57,003 bases of DNA, from NCBI GenBank assembly GCA_031547595.1, contig JAVBRU010000049.1, positions 1 through 57,003 of the forward strand. Reading direction: 5' to 3'. The notes under the pieces were generated by a model that had not been told where the DNA came from, made no database searches, and saw only the letters and a program-made list of their open reading frames with translations. Source of the stretch: JAVBRU01 sp031547595. GTDB lineage: Bacteria > Bacillota > Clostridia > Christensenellales > Aristaeellaceae. The translations under genes and the position numbers were made by a program. This document shows positions 7,826 to 16,401 of the stretch, in pieces; position 1 is the first letter of the stretch, and the number at the start of each line of letters is the position of its first letter.

Positions 7826-9169
7826 TTAATACCCCATGCGATCCTTATAAATGGTCACCTTGCTGTCCGCAATCCACTTGGTCAGCACTTCGGTATACGC
7901 GGCATCCTGCTTCGTGGTCAGAAGCTCGGTCTCCAGTGCGGCGCGCACAGTGTCCAGCGCCACTTCGCCGGGGGTGATATCAGACTCGTAGCGGATGATG
8001 TAGTAGCCATAAGAGGTGCTTTTAATCGGCTCGGTCACATCGCCCACGTTCGCAAGTGCCATCGCAGCGTTAGTGAACGCGCTGTCAAAATAGGTATAGC
8101 CCTCGCAGATGGCATAGCCGTTGGTCTTGCCAGGCTCGCTCTGCATGCCGGGGTCTTCATTATAGTCTTCCATCAGGGCGATAAAGTCTTCACCGGCCTG
8201 AATCTTGCCATACACTTCGTCCACACGCTCCTGAATGTTGGCAAAAGCAGTGGCTTCGGCAGCGTCATAGGCGGCCTGGGCAGCGTCCATCGCAGCCTGA
8301 GCATCCGTCACGGCGGCATTCAGCGCATCCATATCGGCATCTTCCGCTGCTGCATCCACAGCGGCTTGGGCAGAGGCCAGGGTGTTCGACGCAGTGGTCA
8401 GGGCCGTCTTGGCCTCAGTCATGGCGGTGCTGTCCGCTTCCTGGAATTTAACCAGTATCTGCTTCACATAGCGGTAGCCTTCAGGCGCATAATAGGTGGT
8501 GGTGCCGTTGTTGACGGCATAGCCGTAAGAGGACAGGGAGTTCTCATACGTGCTCTTTCCCGATTCCGCTTTGGTGGCCAGGGCTGCAACCAGCTCGTCT
8601 TCCGTCACGGCAACTTCCTTGATAGAATCAGCCTTCAGCTTGGCAATAGATTTTTCAATGGTGTAGGATTCCACGTAGTTTTCCAGTTTGTAGAAGCCCT
8701 GCGCCTCGGCATAAGCCACGGCTTCGGCAGTCAGCTCGTCGCCTTCAGCAGTGCTTTTGAGGTATTCGGTCTTGACGGTTTCGATCATTTCGTCATAGTC
8801 CGCCTGGGCGCTGGCAGTCACTTCGGCCAGCTCTTCTTCCGTCAGCTGATCAAAGCCTAGTTCCTTGGCCTTCTGCTCCTGCACGATGGAATCGATATAG
8901 GCATTGGCAATGGTGTCAAACACGGTGGACTGATTGGTGTCATAGCCCATGTTCATGCCAAAATACTGATAATAGAGGTTGTTATAGTACTCATTTTGCT
9001 CAATGGTGTTGCTGACCTGGTATGCCATGGTAGCCTTATTAATGGTCTGGCCATTGACATCCAAAACGACACGGGCATTATCCACCGTGGTATCGGTGAC
9101 CACCAGAGCGCAACCGCTCAGCAGCATAGCCGCGACCAGCAGCAAGGACAACAGGGCTCTTTTTTGCAT
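7826..9169 (-). CDS. PrsA-like peptidyl-prolyl isomerase lipoprotein with Ala-rich coiled-coil insert
   Basis: 447 residues. A lipoprotein signal peptide is clear: MQKRALLSL, a hydrophobic core, then the lipobox LLSGC with Cys20 as the lipidated residue. The mature protein has a SurA/PrsA N-terminal-type helical region (about 35-230), then a parvulin PPIase domain beginning YRYVKQILVKFQ and resuming ERVDEVYGKIQAGEDF, EDYNEDPG and GYYIIRYES. Between these two parts lies an Ala-rich segment of about 65 residues with heptad-like spacing, not normal for parvulins. PrsA foldases act on the outer face of the membrane and help secreted proteins fold. GGAG lies eight to nine bases before the ATG. UPF0291 lies 94 bases upstream. 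Confidence 0.88.
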   Translation of the reverse strand: MQKRALLSLLLVAAMLLSGCALVVTDTTVDNARVVLDVNGQTINKATMAYQVSNTIEQNEYYNNLYYQYFGMNMGYDTNQSTVFDTIANAYIDSIVQEQKAKELGFDQLTEEELAEVTASAQADYDEMIETVKTEYLKSTAEGDELTAEAVAYAEAQGFYKLENYVESYTIEKSIAKLKADSIKEVAVTEDELVAALATKAESGKSTYENSLSSYGYAVNNGTTTYYAPEGYRYVKQILVKFQEADSTAMTEAKTALTTASNTLASAQAAVDAAAEDADMDALNAAVTDAQAAMDAAQAAYDAAEATAFANIQERVDEVYGKIQAGEDFIALMEDYNEDPGMQSEPGKTNGYAICEGYTYFDSAFTNAAMALANVGDVTEPIKSTSYGYYIIRYESDITPGEVALDTVRAALETELLTTKQDAAYTEVLTKWIADSKVTIYKDRMGY

Positions 9170-9263
9170 ATAGACATCTCCATTCTATTTGTTACGGTTC
9201 AACAATCGATATTATACAGGAAACAGCATCAAACGGCAAGAGGGAAATCACACGCAAAACTGT

Positions 9264-9467
9264 TTATTGTTTCTTTTTGAGCTTTTCGTAGGTTCCGTCT
9301 GCTTGCTGCATATACACATTATCCAGCTGCGCGGCCACATTGGCACGAAAAAGTGCAATATATTCCTTGCGCAGCTCCTCGTGCTCGTCCCGTTCGTCAT
9401 CGCTCAGTCCCTCGGTTTTTTTTTTGCGCGCCAATTCGTTGATGCGCTCAATCTTGTCCTTTTCCAT
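9264..9467 (-). CDS. UPF0291 / DUF896 family protein (YnzC-like)
   Basis: 67 residues. The sequence MEKDKIERINELARKKKTEG followed by LSDDERDEHEELRKEYIA matches the short helical hairpin family UPF0291, found across Bacillota; the Bacillus subtilis member YnzC sits in an SOS-linked operon. Biochemical role is unknown. Its ATG shares one base with the TGA of the Lgt-like gene (TGATG at 9469-9465), so translation is probably coupled. A Lys-rich tail ends the protein. Confidence 0.85.
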   Translation of the reverse strand: MEKDKIERINELARKKKTEGLSDDERDEHEELRKEYIALFRANVAAQLDNVYMQQADGTYEKLKKKQ

Positions 9468-10408
9468 CAGATCATCTCACTCCTTGTACGCAATTGTATA
9501 CCCAACACCACAGGCACAGCCAGCATCACAGTATAGAGGGCATAGGTGATCAGCCTGTCCAGCCCCGAGCGATCCACCACAAACTCCAGCCCGATGATGC
9601 CCACGGCCAGCAGCGGCAGAAGGCCGATAGCGCCCCACGTCAGCAGCTTATGCCTGTCCTTCACACGAAGGGCAAATACCACAAGCGGCACAAACATCAT
9701 CACCGCGCTGAGCACCTGCTGTGCCGCTACAAAGGAGAAACGCAGGTGCTGGTCAAAACGAAGGCTTTCCATCAGCACCTGTGTAGCACCAAACAGTAGC
9801 ATGGCCAGCCACAACGTATTGCCCGCGCGGCGGGTGCTGCGGATGTCCAGCAGTATAATCGCAGACAACACGGCCGCCACAAAGGATTCGATCAGGTAGG
9901 TGCGCAGATAGAAATCCCAATCCCCCTCCACCGCAAGGAAGGTGGTCTTGAGGTAATCGTTGAGCAGCGGGCGGCTGATGCCGACCTCGGTATACCCCTC
10001 GCCCAAACGTGCCAGGGCAATAAACGCCAGCAGTGCCGGTGCCAAAGCGTCCAGCAGCCGAAGTGCGCTTTGCTTGGTGATACGCGCCGCCAGGCATGCT
10101 GCCAGCGCTGCGCCAAGCAGTGTGCCAAACATCGAATACCCACCGCCCGAAATCCACAATACCGCTTTGAGCGAAGCAATCTGGTAAAACCCTTTTTCCA
10201 ATAAGCAGTAGAACAGCCGCGCGCCAAGCAGCCCCAGCGGCAGTGCCAGCGCCATGCAAAGCTGCGCCGTGCCGCCCTTCAGCTTCACCCGGCGGCAGGT
10301 GCTCAGCAGCACCAGCAGCATCAGCAGTGCGCCAAGCGCCACATAAATGCCGTAACTATAGATTTGTGTGCCCAGGAAGGGCGCGGAAGCCGCTTCGCCG
10401 TACATCAT
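9467..10408 (-). CDS. Lgt-like polytopic membrane protein
   Basis: 313 residues from MMYGEAASAPFLGTQIYSYG. At least seven hydrophobic segments are visible, as in prolipoprotein diacylglyceryl transferase (Lgt). Matching features are the N-terminal IYSYGIYVALGALL, a GARLFYCL stretch, ISGGGYSMFGTLLGA, and a C-terminal VLMESLRFDQHLR followed by QQVLS, corresponding to the Lgt E..R.D...Q..S end. The usual RxGCFxNGC-type signature is replaced by ARLGEGYTEVG, so this is probably a paralogue with a changed substrate or no activity. The frame is open 198 bases further upstream, inside the phosphodiester glycosidase gene; ATG at 10408 lies one base after that gene's stop. Confidence 0.7.
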   Translation of the reverse strand: MMYGEAASAPFLGTQIYSYGIYVALGALLMLLVLLSTCRRVKLKGGTAQLCMALALPLGLLGARLFYCLLEKGFYQIASLKAVLWISGGGYSMFGTLLGAALAACLAARITKQSALRLLDALAPALLAFIALARLGEGYTEVGISRPLLNDYLKTTFLAVEGDWDFYLRTYLIESFVAAVLSAIILLDIRSTRRAGNTLWLAMLLFGATQVLMESLRFDQHLRFSFVAAQQVLSAVMMFVPLVVFALRVKDRHKLLTWGAIGLLPLLAVGIIGLEFVVDRSGLDRLITYALYTVMLAVPVVLGIQLRTRSEMI

Positions 10409-10409
10409 G

Positions 10410-11429
10410 TCACTGCCAAGTCGCAGGATCCACTGCGGACGCAAAATAGATAATATCGCTGAGCGCGCGCTCGTTCTTCTGGGTTTTCTTCTGATAGTAC
10501 TCGCCGTTAAACACCAGCGTAGCGCTGTTGCCACCATCCAGGTTATACGCCTGCGTGCAGCCCAGGCTGAACATGTAGTGCGCCAGCTCCTGTTGGGTGA
10601 CGCCATCGGAGTTTTTCAAGCGGCCTTCTGCCAGCACTATCACGTAGGACAGCGGCCCCATCTGGCCAATGCCCATACGCGGTTCATCGTTATTGGGATT
10701 ATAGCCATATTCGTCGTCAATGTCGCATTCTTCACCGTCTATCACCAGCGCAGGGCCAAAGGTGAACGCGTTAATGATCTGATGGCCGCTATCGGCAAAC
10801 CCCTGCATTTTCTCCGCATCAGATTTGATGAACAGATGGAAATCGCCGTTTTCATCGATGATCAAAATGTCTTTTTTAGAGTTGCTTTTGCTTCGGATTT
10901 TCTCGCCCATACGGTACTCAAAGGAGGTTTTGGCAGGATCGTTGCTGAAATAATCGCCATTGAGCGCCACAATCGCGTTATTTTTCTTTGCCATGGAGCT
11001 GGTGAGCGCTACGGCAGAGGAGGTCAGCTTGCCTGCGGTGGCCGTGCGCATCTGCGATGCATCTGCAATCTCCACCCACACCACACGGTAGGTGACGCCG
11101 TTTTCTTCCACTGTTTCCGCCCTCACGCGGATGCTCTCATCCTCGTAGCCGTCGGCAGTGAAATTGGCAGGATTTGGCATCATCCCCGCAGAAAAATCAA
11201 TGGGCAGCGGCGTGGCAGAGAGCGTTTTTTCCGCCGTCGCTTCTTCCGCGCAGGCGCTGGGCAATAGCCAGGTCAGCAGGCCGAAGATGGAGTCCTCGCT
11301 GCCCTCGCGCTCTTCCAGCAGCTGCAAATTGACATCGCTGAGCATGGCCGGGGACGATAAGAGGAACGGCAATGCCAAAATCATCAACAGGCATACTGCT
11401 GTCAAGGTTAGTTTGATGGAAAGTTTCAT
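10410..11429 (-). CDS. Phosphodiester glycosidase family protein (NAGPA domain), secreted or membrane-anchored
   Basis: 339 residues from MKLSIKLTLTAVCLLMILAL, an N-terminal signal peptide or anchor. The NAGPA/DUF2233 domain fills residues from about 85 to the end, with NGDYFS, GPALVIDGE, RMGIGQMG and the terminal NLDGGNSATLVFNG. The family includes the mammalian uncovering enzyme, which removes GlcNAc from a GlcNAc-phosphate diester, and many bacterial exoproteins of unclear substrate. The start at 11429 has GGGGAG upstream and overlaps the GT2 stop as ATGA (11429-11426). It lies between a lipid-linked-sugar glycosyltransferase and an Lgt-like protein, suggesting an envelope substrate. Confidence 0.85.
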   Translation of the reverse strand: MKLSIKLTLTAVCLLMILALPFLLSSPAMLSDVNLQLLEEREGSEDSIFGLLTWLLPSACAEEATAEKTLSATPLPIDFSAGMMPNPANFTADGYEDESIRVRAETVEENGVTYRVVWVEIADASQMRTATAGKLTSSAVALTSSMAKKNNAIVALNGDYFSNDPAKTSFEYRMGEKIRSKSNSKKDILIIDENGDFHLFIKSDAEKMQGFADSGHQIINAFTFGPALVIDGEECDIDDEYGYNPNNDEPRMGIGQMGPLSYVIVLAEGRLKNSDGVTQQELAHYMFSLGCTQAYNLDGGNSATLVFNGEYYQKKTQKNERALSDIIYFASAVDPATWQ

Positions 11430-12556
11430 GCGTTCATCTCCCCTTTCTTTTTGCCAGGCTCGGCAAACACCCAATTTTTCTGAATTTGATAATTAACAAA
11501 GAACAGCGGCAGATCGACCATCACCTTACATATCGTGCTGTTCAGGCCGGGCAGCAGCTGGGACAGCATGCCGACCGTCCAGCCAGACACCAGCATCACG
11601 CCCACCACCAGCACAATATAGCGCAGCGTAGCGCCCTTGCACTTTTTGAGGTTGAACACGAAGTTCTGGTTCAGCTTGAAATTCAGGCTGGCCGAGCAAA
11701 CGCGGGCAATATAGGTGGCCAGCTGCACGCTGACATCCGATTTGAACAGGCTGACCAGCGCTGCCTTGGGGATCAGCTGCGGGATGGCGATGCTATTCAG
11801 CAGCGTAAAGAGCGCCAAATCCAGTATCGTAGCCACCAAGCTGGCAGAGGCGAACTTGGCAATATTGCGAAACAGCAGCTTATAAATGCGCCAGGAATCC
11901 CGCACGGGATGAAAGTGTGAGCCTTTATTGTCGTCATGATACACCGTTTCAATCGGCACCACATCCATCGCCACATGCTTGCCCGCGCAGTGCATCAGCA
12001 CATTCATCTCATACTCAAAGCGCGCACCGTCCACCTCCTGCATAAAGGCAAACAGTGCCCGTGGGAAGGCGCGCAGCCCCGTCTGCGTATCGGGCAGCCA
12101 ATGCCCATACAGCAAGCGGAAAATACCCGAAGTGATGCGGTTGCCCATGCGGGATTTGGCCGGGATTTGCTTGTTCTTCAGCGAAAAATCCCGCGAGCCC
12201 AGCAGCAGCACACTCTCCCCTTCTTTGAGCGCAGCAGCCATCTTGAGGGTATCCGGCGCGGTGTGCTGGCCATCGGCATCCGCCGTGATGATGCCCTCAA
12301 ACGCCGTGTGCTTTTCCACATAGGCCGTGCCGGTTTTGAGCGCCATGCCCTTGCCCTGGTTGACGGCATGGTGCAGCACCGTCACCCGCTCCCACGCAGA
12401 AATTCGCTCAAAAATCTCCTGATACGACGGGGCCGAGCCATCGTCAATCACCACGATCTCTCCAAAACCGCTTTGAAGCAGCTCCTGCACATAAGAGGGC
12501 AGCCGTTCGTCCGGCGATAGCGAGGGAATGATCAGGGCACACTGTTGCGGTTGCAT
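11426..12556 (-). CDS. Bifunctional GT2 glycosyltransferase / GtrA-like membrane protein
   Basis: 376 residues. Residues 1-220 are a GT-A family 2 transferase: ALIIPSLSPDERLP, VVIDDGSAPS, NQGKGMALKTG, ITADADGQH and the LPDTQTGLRAFP region, close to dolichyl-phosphate mannose synthase-type enzymes that load a sugar onto a polyprenyl phosphate. Residues about 230-370 form a GtrA-like domain with four hydrophobic segments (FASASLVATILDLALFTLL, RYIVLVVGVMLVSGW), a family thought to flip such lipid-linked sugars. The fusion therefore could make and deliver a polyprenyl-P-sugar across the membrane. The ribosome binding site (AAAGGA) is weak. The M1 peptidase gene ends 28 bases upstream. Confidence 0.88.
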   Translation of the reverse strand: MQPQQCALIIPSLSPDERLPSYVQELLQSGFGEIVVIDDGSAPSYQEIFERISAWERVTVLHHAVNQGKGMALKTGTAYVEKHTAFEGIITADADGQHTAPDTLKMAAALKEGESVLLLGSRDFSLKNKQIPAKSRMGNRITSGIFRLLYGHWLPDTQTGLRAFPRALFAFMQEVDGARFEYEMNVLMHCAGKHVAMDVVPIETVYHDDNKGSHFHPVRDSWRIYKLLFRNIAKFASASLVATILDLALFTLLNSIAIPQLIPKAALVSLFKSDVSVQLATYIARVCSASLNFKLNQNFVFNLKKCKGATLRYIVLVVGVMLVSGWTVGMLSQLLPGLNSTICKVMVDLPLFFVNYQIQKNWVFAEPGKKKGEMNA

Positions 12557-12584
12557 GTTTCCATATCCTTTGCGTTGAATTCTA

Positions 12585-14078
12585 TCACATGATAGTATCT
12601 ATATAATCTGTGATCATCGGGCCATAGTCCTGTCCGGTATATTCGGCCAGAAAATCAGCAAATTGCTCGCGTGTAATCAATTGATAGGAAAACTTATGCA
12701 CATAGGCCTTGAGGAACGCGTCCAGCTTGCCCTCCGTCAAAGTGTCCAGTGCCAGAAAAAGCGCCGCACCACGGCCGTACACCACGCTGTCATACTCGTC
12801 ATAGTTCGAAAAATAGCTCAGCGGGCTGCCCGGCGTGATGCCTGTGACGATGTTCTCCTGCATGGGCGCGTCTACTCGAAAAACCTTCAGCCGCTCCATG
12901 CTGTCCATGCCGTGGCGCTTTTGCACATACTTGAGCAATGCGTACTCGCTCAGCCCCTCGTCCAGCCAGGGGTCGTTCACCTGGTCGCTACCCACCACGC
13001 CATAGAACCACTGGTGCGCAGTCTCATGGGCAATGATCAGCTCCAGCGAGTCGCGCATGGAGGTGGTCAGGTATCCCCCGCCCACCATCGCAAGGCCGGG
13101 GTATTCCATGCCGCCAAAGGGAAAGTCCACCTCGCACAGCGTGTACACAGGGTACGGATACGCGCCGTATAACGCGCCAAGGGTGCTCAGTGCTTTTTGT
13201 GCATCGCTCACCAGTTGCCTGGCTGCATCTTTGCTTTTGGCATAAGCGCGCACAGTGATGCCGTCCACCTTGCCCTCTGCCGTCACGTATGCATCGCTGA
13301 TCGCGAGGGCAACCTCCCGCACCGCCTGCATGCTGCCACGATACACGCCGTCTTTCTTCGCGAGGGGCACGCTGCATGCGGGAACATAGCCATCCGGCAC
13401 CGTCAGTGCAATATCATAATTGGCACATTCCGATACGAATGGATCGCCGATCACCTCGTAAGAATCGGTGCGCCATGCGCCGCCCTGATAGACGGACAGG
13501 ATGGGCAACGCATTGCCCAGCATCCAGATGCCGCTGCTATACCCAAAGCGGTATGCGCAGACCGGCACGGTGACCACGCAGCGGATTTTGAGCGTCGCCT
13601 GTTCGTCGTCCTGCCAGGCCGGCACCGCCACGCGCAGCACGGTCTGTGCTTCGTCGTCATAGGACGCTTGTACCACTTGCCCGTTCCACCACAGCCCTTG
13701 CACGGCTACACCGCCTGCGCTGAAGCCATCCGGGTAGCAAAGATCATACAGCTCGCTCATGGCTGCGGGGCTTGTATCCTCCGTGGCAAATGCGCCGGCA
13801 TAGGTGCGCAGCACCACATCGTTGAGGTTCACACCGCTGCGGTTGGTTAACGTAATGGTCTCAGTGATGGCGAGGGTATGCTCCTCGGGGCGGAAAATGA
13901 TGTCCACCGCGTAGTGGTCAAGCCCTTCCCCCGCCGCAGCCAATGCCTGATCCCGCGCAGCCGTGTCTGCCCTGTCATTTGTCAGGAGCAGGACAACCAC
14001 CAGCAAAATCAAAGCAATAGCGAATGCTAGCACAATCTTTTTCCATTGCGCTTTATCCATTATAATCGATTTGCGCAT
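12585..14078 (-). CDS. M1-family zinc metallopeptidase, membrane-anchored
   Basis: 497 residues from MRKSIIMDKAQWKK. One N-terminal membrane segment (VLAFAIALILLVVVLLL) anchors it with the catalytic part outside. The M1 hallmarks are complete: a GAMEN-like GGMEYPG near residue 321, HETAHQW near 350 as the HExxH zinc site, and DEGLSEY about 20 residues later with the third zinc ligand. It is shorter than aminopeptidase N and lacks the long helical C-terminal domain. ATG at 14078 is preferred over one at 14108 because AAAGGGG is about ten bases upstream. It heads the minus-strand envelope cluster and is divergent from the MATE gene. Confidence 0.92.
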   Translation of the reverse strand: MRKSIIMDKAQWKKIVLAFAIALILLVVVLLLTNDRADTAARDQALAAAGEGLDHYAVDIIFRPEEHTLAITETITLTNRSGVNLNDVVLRTYAGAFATEDTSPAAMSELYDLCYPDGFSAGGVAVQGLWWNGQVVQASYDDEAQTVLRVAVPAWQDDEQATLKIRCVVTVPVCAYRFGYSSGIWMLGNALPILSVYQGGAWRTDSYEVIGDPFVSECANYDIALTVPDGYVPACSVPLAKKDGVYRGSMQAVREVALAISDAYVTAEGKVDGITVRAYAKSKDAARQLVSDAQKALSTLGALYGAYPYPVYTLCEVDFPFGGMEYPGLAMVGGGYLTTSMRDSLELIIAHETAHQWFYGVVGSDQVNDPWLDEGLSEYALLKYVQKRHGMDSMERLKVFRVDAPMQENIVTGITPGSPLSYFSNYDEYDSVVYGRGAALFLALDTLTEGKLDAFLKAYVHKFSYQLITREQFADFLAEYTGQDYGPMITDYIDTIM

Positions 14079-14155
14079 ACTTTTCCAGCCCCTTTCTATG
14101 AACGGCATGTAAATTCAAACGGACTGCCCCTTTATTTTCTTCCAACAGGTTGGAC

Positions 14156-14184
14156 TTGCATATCCTTAAGCCGCGCCGTATAAT
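14156..14184 (+). promoter_or_regulatory. Promoter of the MATE transporter gene
   Basis: TTGCAT at 14156-14161 and TATAAT at 14179-14184 with a 17-base spacer. The start point would be near 14191 and the leader about 23 nt. It lies in the 135-base gap between the divergent M1 peptidase and MATE genes. Confidence 0.78.
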
Positions 14185-14213
14185 AGCAGGCAGTACCGCA
14201 CAGGAGGCTTACC

Positions 14214-15569
14214 ATGCAACGCATGCTATCCGAGGAAGGTAACGCATTTTCCAACCAATCGCTCCGCAGGCTGATCATCCCCCTGATTATTGAGCAAGTC
14301 CTTGCCGTGGCCGTGGGCATGGCAGACACCTTGATGGTCAACGGCGTAGAACAGGGGGCGGTAGCCGCCGTATCGGCAGTAGATACCATCAATATTCTGC
14401 TGATCAACCTGTTTTCCGCCCTGGCTGCCGGCGGCGCGGTGGTGGCTGCGCAATACATCGGCAGGCGAGATTATAAAAACGCGAACATTGCCGCCAAGCA
14501 GCTGGTGCTGTCTGCCTTCACCATATCGATGGTCATCGGCCTGGTGGCGCTGGTGTTCAATGGCGCCATTTTGCACATGATATACAGCAAGCTGGATGAG
14601 AATGTGATGCGCAATGCCAAGATATACTTCACCATGTCCGCACTGTCCTATCCTTTCCTGGGGCTGTACAACGGCGGCGTAGCGTTGCTCCGGGCCACGG
14701 GCGACAGCAAGACTTCCATGTACTCCTCGCTGATTATGAACATCCTCAACGTAGGCGGCAACGCGCTGCTCATTCATCCGCTGGGCATGGGCGTGGCAGG
14801 CGCGGGGTTAGCCTCGTTGATTTCCCGCGCGACCGCAGCCGTCATTGTGCTTTATATTGCTTGCCGCCCCCAACACCCGGTGCATATCCCGCATTTGTTT
14901 AAGCTGGAGTTTGACCTGCCCATGATCAAGCGCATCTTCCGTCTGGGCGTGCCCGGCGGCATGGAAAACAGCCTTTTTCAGGTGGGTAAGCTGCTCATCG
15001 GTGCCATCATCGCGTCCTTCCCCACCATCGTTCAAGACACGAATGGCCTGATGAACAGCGTGCTGAGCATCCCCAACATTCCCGGCAGCGCCATTGGCCT
15101 GGCCACCATCACCATCATCGGTCAATGCCTTGGCGCGGGTGACCAGCGTCAGGCCAAGCATTATTCCAAGAAGCTGCTGGGGCTGATGTATCTGTGTATC
15201 TTCCCCCTCAACTTCCTGATGTGCATCTTTGCAGCGCCCATTGCGCGCATGCTGGGGGTCGACCCCAGCACCCTGGATACAGCCATTACCATTCTGCGCG
15301 TATATACCATCGCTTCAATCTTTAGCTGGCCGCCGTCCTTTGGCCTGCCCAATGTGCTGCGCGCCGCAGGCGATGTGCGCTTCACCATGATGACATCCAT
15401 TCTGTCCATGTTGCTGTTCCGCCTGGGCATGAGCTACGTGCTGGTGTATGTGTTTGACATGAGCATCCTGGGCGTGTGGATCGCCATGCTGGGCGACTGG
15501 GTGGTGCGCGGTATCTTCTTTGTATGGCGCTACCTCAAGGGCAAATGGCTGACCTTCAAAGTGATATAG
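14214..15569 (+). CDS. MATE family efflux transporter
   Basis: 451 residues with about twelve hydrophobic segments arranged as two similar halves, typical of MATE (MOP superfamily) Na+ or H+ antiporters that expel drugs or metabolites. Family features include the N-terminal SLRRLIIPLIIEQVLAVAVG with MADTLMV, ISRATAAVIV in the middle, and GDWVVRGIFFVWRYLKGKW at the end. CAGGAGG at 14201-14207 precedes the ATG by six bases. It has its own promoter and ends by overlapping the 3' end of the pyridoxal kinase gene by 14 bases. Its probable terminator lies inside that opposing gene. Substrate unknown. Confidence 0.92.
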   Translation: MQRMLSEEGNAFSNQSLRRLIIPLIIEQVLAVAVGMADTLMVNGVEQGAVAAVSAVDTINILLINLFSALAAGGAVVAAQYIGRRDYKNANIAAKQLVLSAFTISMVIGLVALVFNGAILHMIYSKLDENVMRNAKIYFTMSALSYPFLGLYNGGVALLRATGDSKTSMYSSLIMNILNVGGNALLIHPLGMGVAGAGLASLISRATAAVIVLYIACRPQHPVHIPHLFKLEFDLPMIKRIFRLGVPGGMENSLFQVGKLLIGAIIASFPTIVQDTNGLMNSVLSIPNIPGSAIGLATITIIGQCLGAGDQRQAKHYSKKLLGLMYLCIFPLNFLMCIFAAPIARMLGVDPSTLDTAITILRVYTIASIFSWPPSFGLPNVLRAAGDVRFTMMTSILSMLLFRLGMSYVLVYVFDMSILGVWIAMLGDWVVRGIFFVWRYLKGKWLTFKVI

Positions 15570-16401
15570 CTTCTTTCCCCAGCTTCCACAGCAATCCTTC
15601 AAAATCGACCCCGTGATGCGGGTCGGTTTTGTTTTTGGCGCTTCTTTCCACGCAATCATGCGTAAAATTCGCTGCCATGCGCATGGCAGAGGGTAGATTC
15701 TTGCCATTGAGCAGTGCGCCCAGCAGCACAGACGCAAACACATCCCCCGTGCCGTCATAGCGGCTGGCGATGCGCGGCGTGGTGTACACAAAAAAGTCCG
15801 TGCCGTCATAGCAGGCTGCGCCAAGCTGCAAGTCCGTGGGCGAAGCGCCCGTCAACACCACCTGCCGCGCACCCAGCTTGTGTAAATCCACGCAGAGGCC
15901 CTTCAGATAGCTTTCGCTGTGCGGGCCTTCGTGATACGTATTGCCTGTCAGCAGTGCCGCCTCCGTCATGTTGGGTGTCAGCACATGGGCGCGATGGCAC
16001 AGCTTGCCCATGCCCGCCACCATCTGCGGTGTATACAGGCTATACACCCGTCCCTCATCCGCCATCACTGGGTCTACCAGCACCAGACTTTGGTCTGTTT
16101 CAAAAGCATCAAAGATTTCGTTTACCAAAGAAATCTGTTCAAAACTGCCCAGATAGCCCGAATACAACGCATCAAAGAACAGCCGTTCTTTTTGCCAATG
16201 CTGATAGAACGCGCGCATATCGCCTGTCAAATCCCGAAAGGTAAAGCCCGTAAACCCGCCCGTGTGGGTGGACAAAACGGCGGTGGGCAGGCAGGAAACC
16301 TGCATGCCCATCACCGACAACACCGGCAGCGCCACCGTCAGCGAACAGCGGCCAAAGCCCGATAAATCATGGATAGCCGCCACTTGCTTTGTATTTGTCA
16401 C
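15556..16401 (-). CDS. Pyridoxal / pyridoxamine kinase
   Basis: 281 residues, in the usual range for PdxK/PdxY. These ribokinase-fold enzymes phosphorylate vitamin B6 vitamers for salvage to pyridoxal phosphate. Visible motifs are AIHDLSGFGRCSLT at the N-terminus, PTAVLSTHTGGF, LVDPVMAD, LTPNMTEAALLTG, and the catalytic GTGD (RYDGTGDVFAS) with Asp as the base. The start is GTG at 16401, overlapping the TGA of the EamA gene as GTGA, with GGAGGC just upstream in that gene's end. The coupling suggests a joint role with the transporter. PdxK and PdxY cannot be told apart with confidence here. Confidence 0.9.
   Translation of the reverse strand: MTNTKQVAAIHDLSGFGRCSLTVALPVLSVMGMQVSCLPTAVLSTHTGGFTGFTFRDLTGDMRAFYQHWQKERLFFDALYSGYLGSFEQISLVNEIFDAFETDQSLVLVDPVMADEGRVYSLYTPQMVAGMGKLCHRAHVLTPNMTEAALLTGNTYHEGPHSESYLKGLCVDLHKLGARQVVLTGASPTDLQLGAACYDGTDFFVYTTPRIASRYDGTGDVFASVLLGALLNGKNLPSAMRMAANFTHDCVERSAKNKTDPHHGVDFEGLLWKLGKEAISL
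15601..15636 (+). terminator. MATE terminator embedded in the pyridoxal kinase coding sequence
   Basis: An 11-bp stem (15601-15611 with 15620-15630, one G-T pair) with an 8-nt loop, followed by GTTTTT at 15631-15636 on the plus strand. It begins 31 bases after the MATE stop codon. On the other strand these bases encode the C-terminal region of the kinase (NKTDPHHGVDFEG), so the same bases serve as coding sequence and terminator. Confidence 0.8.
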
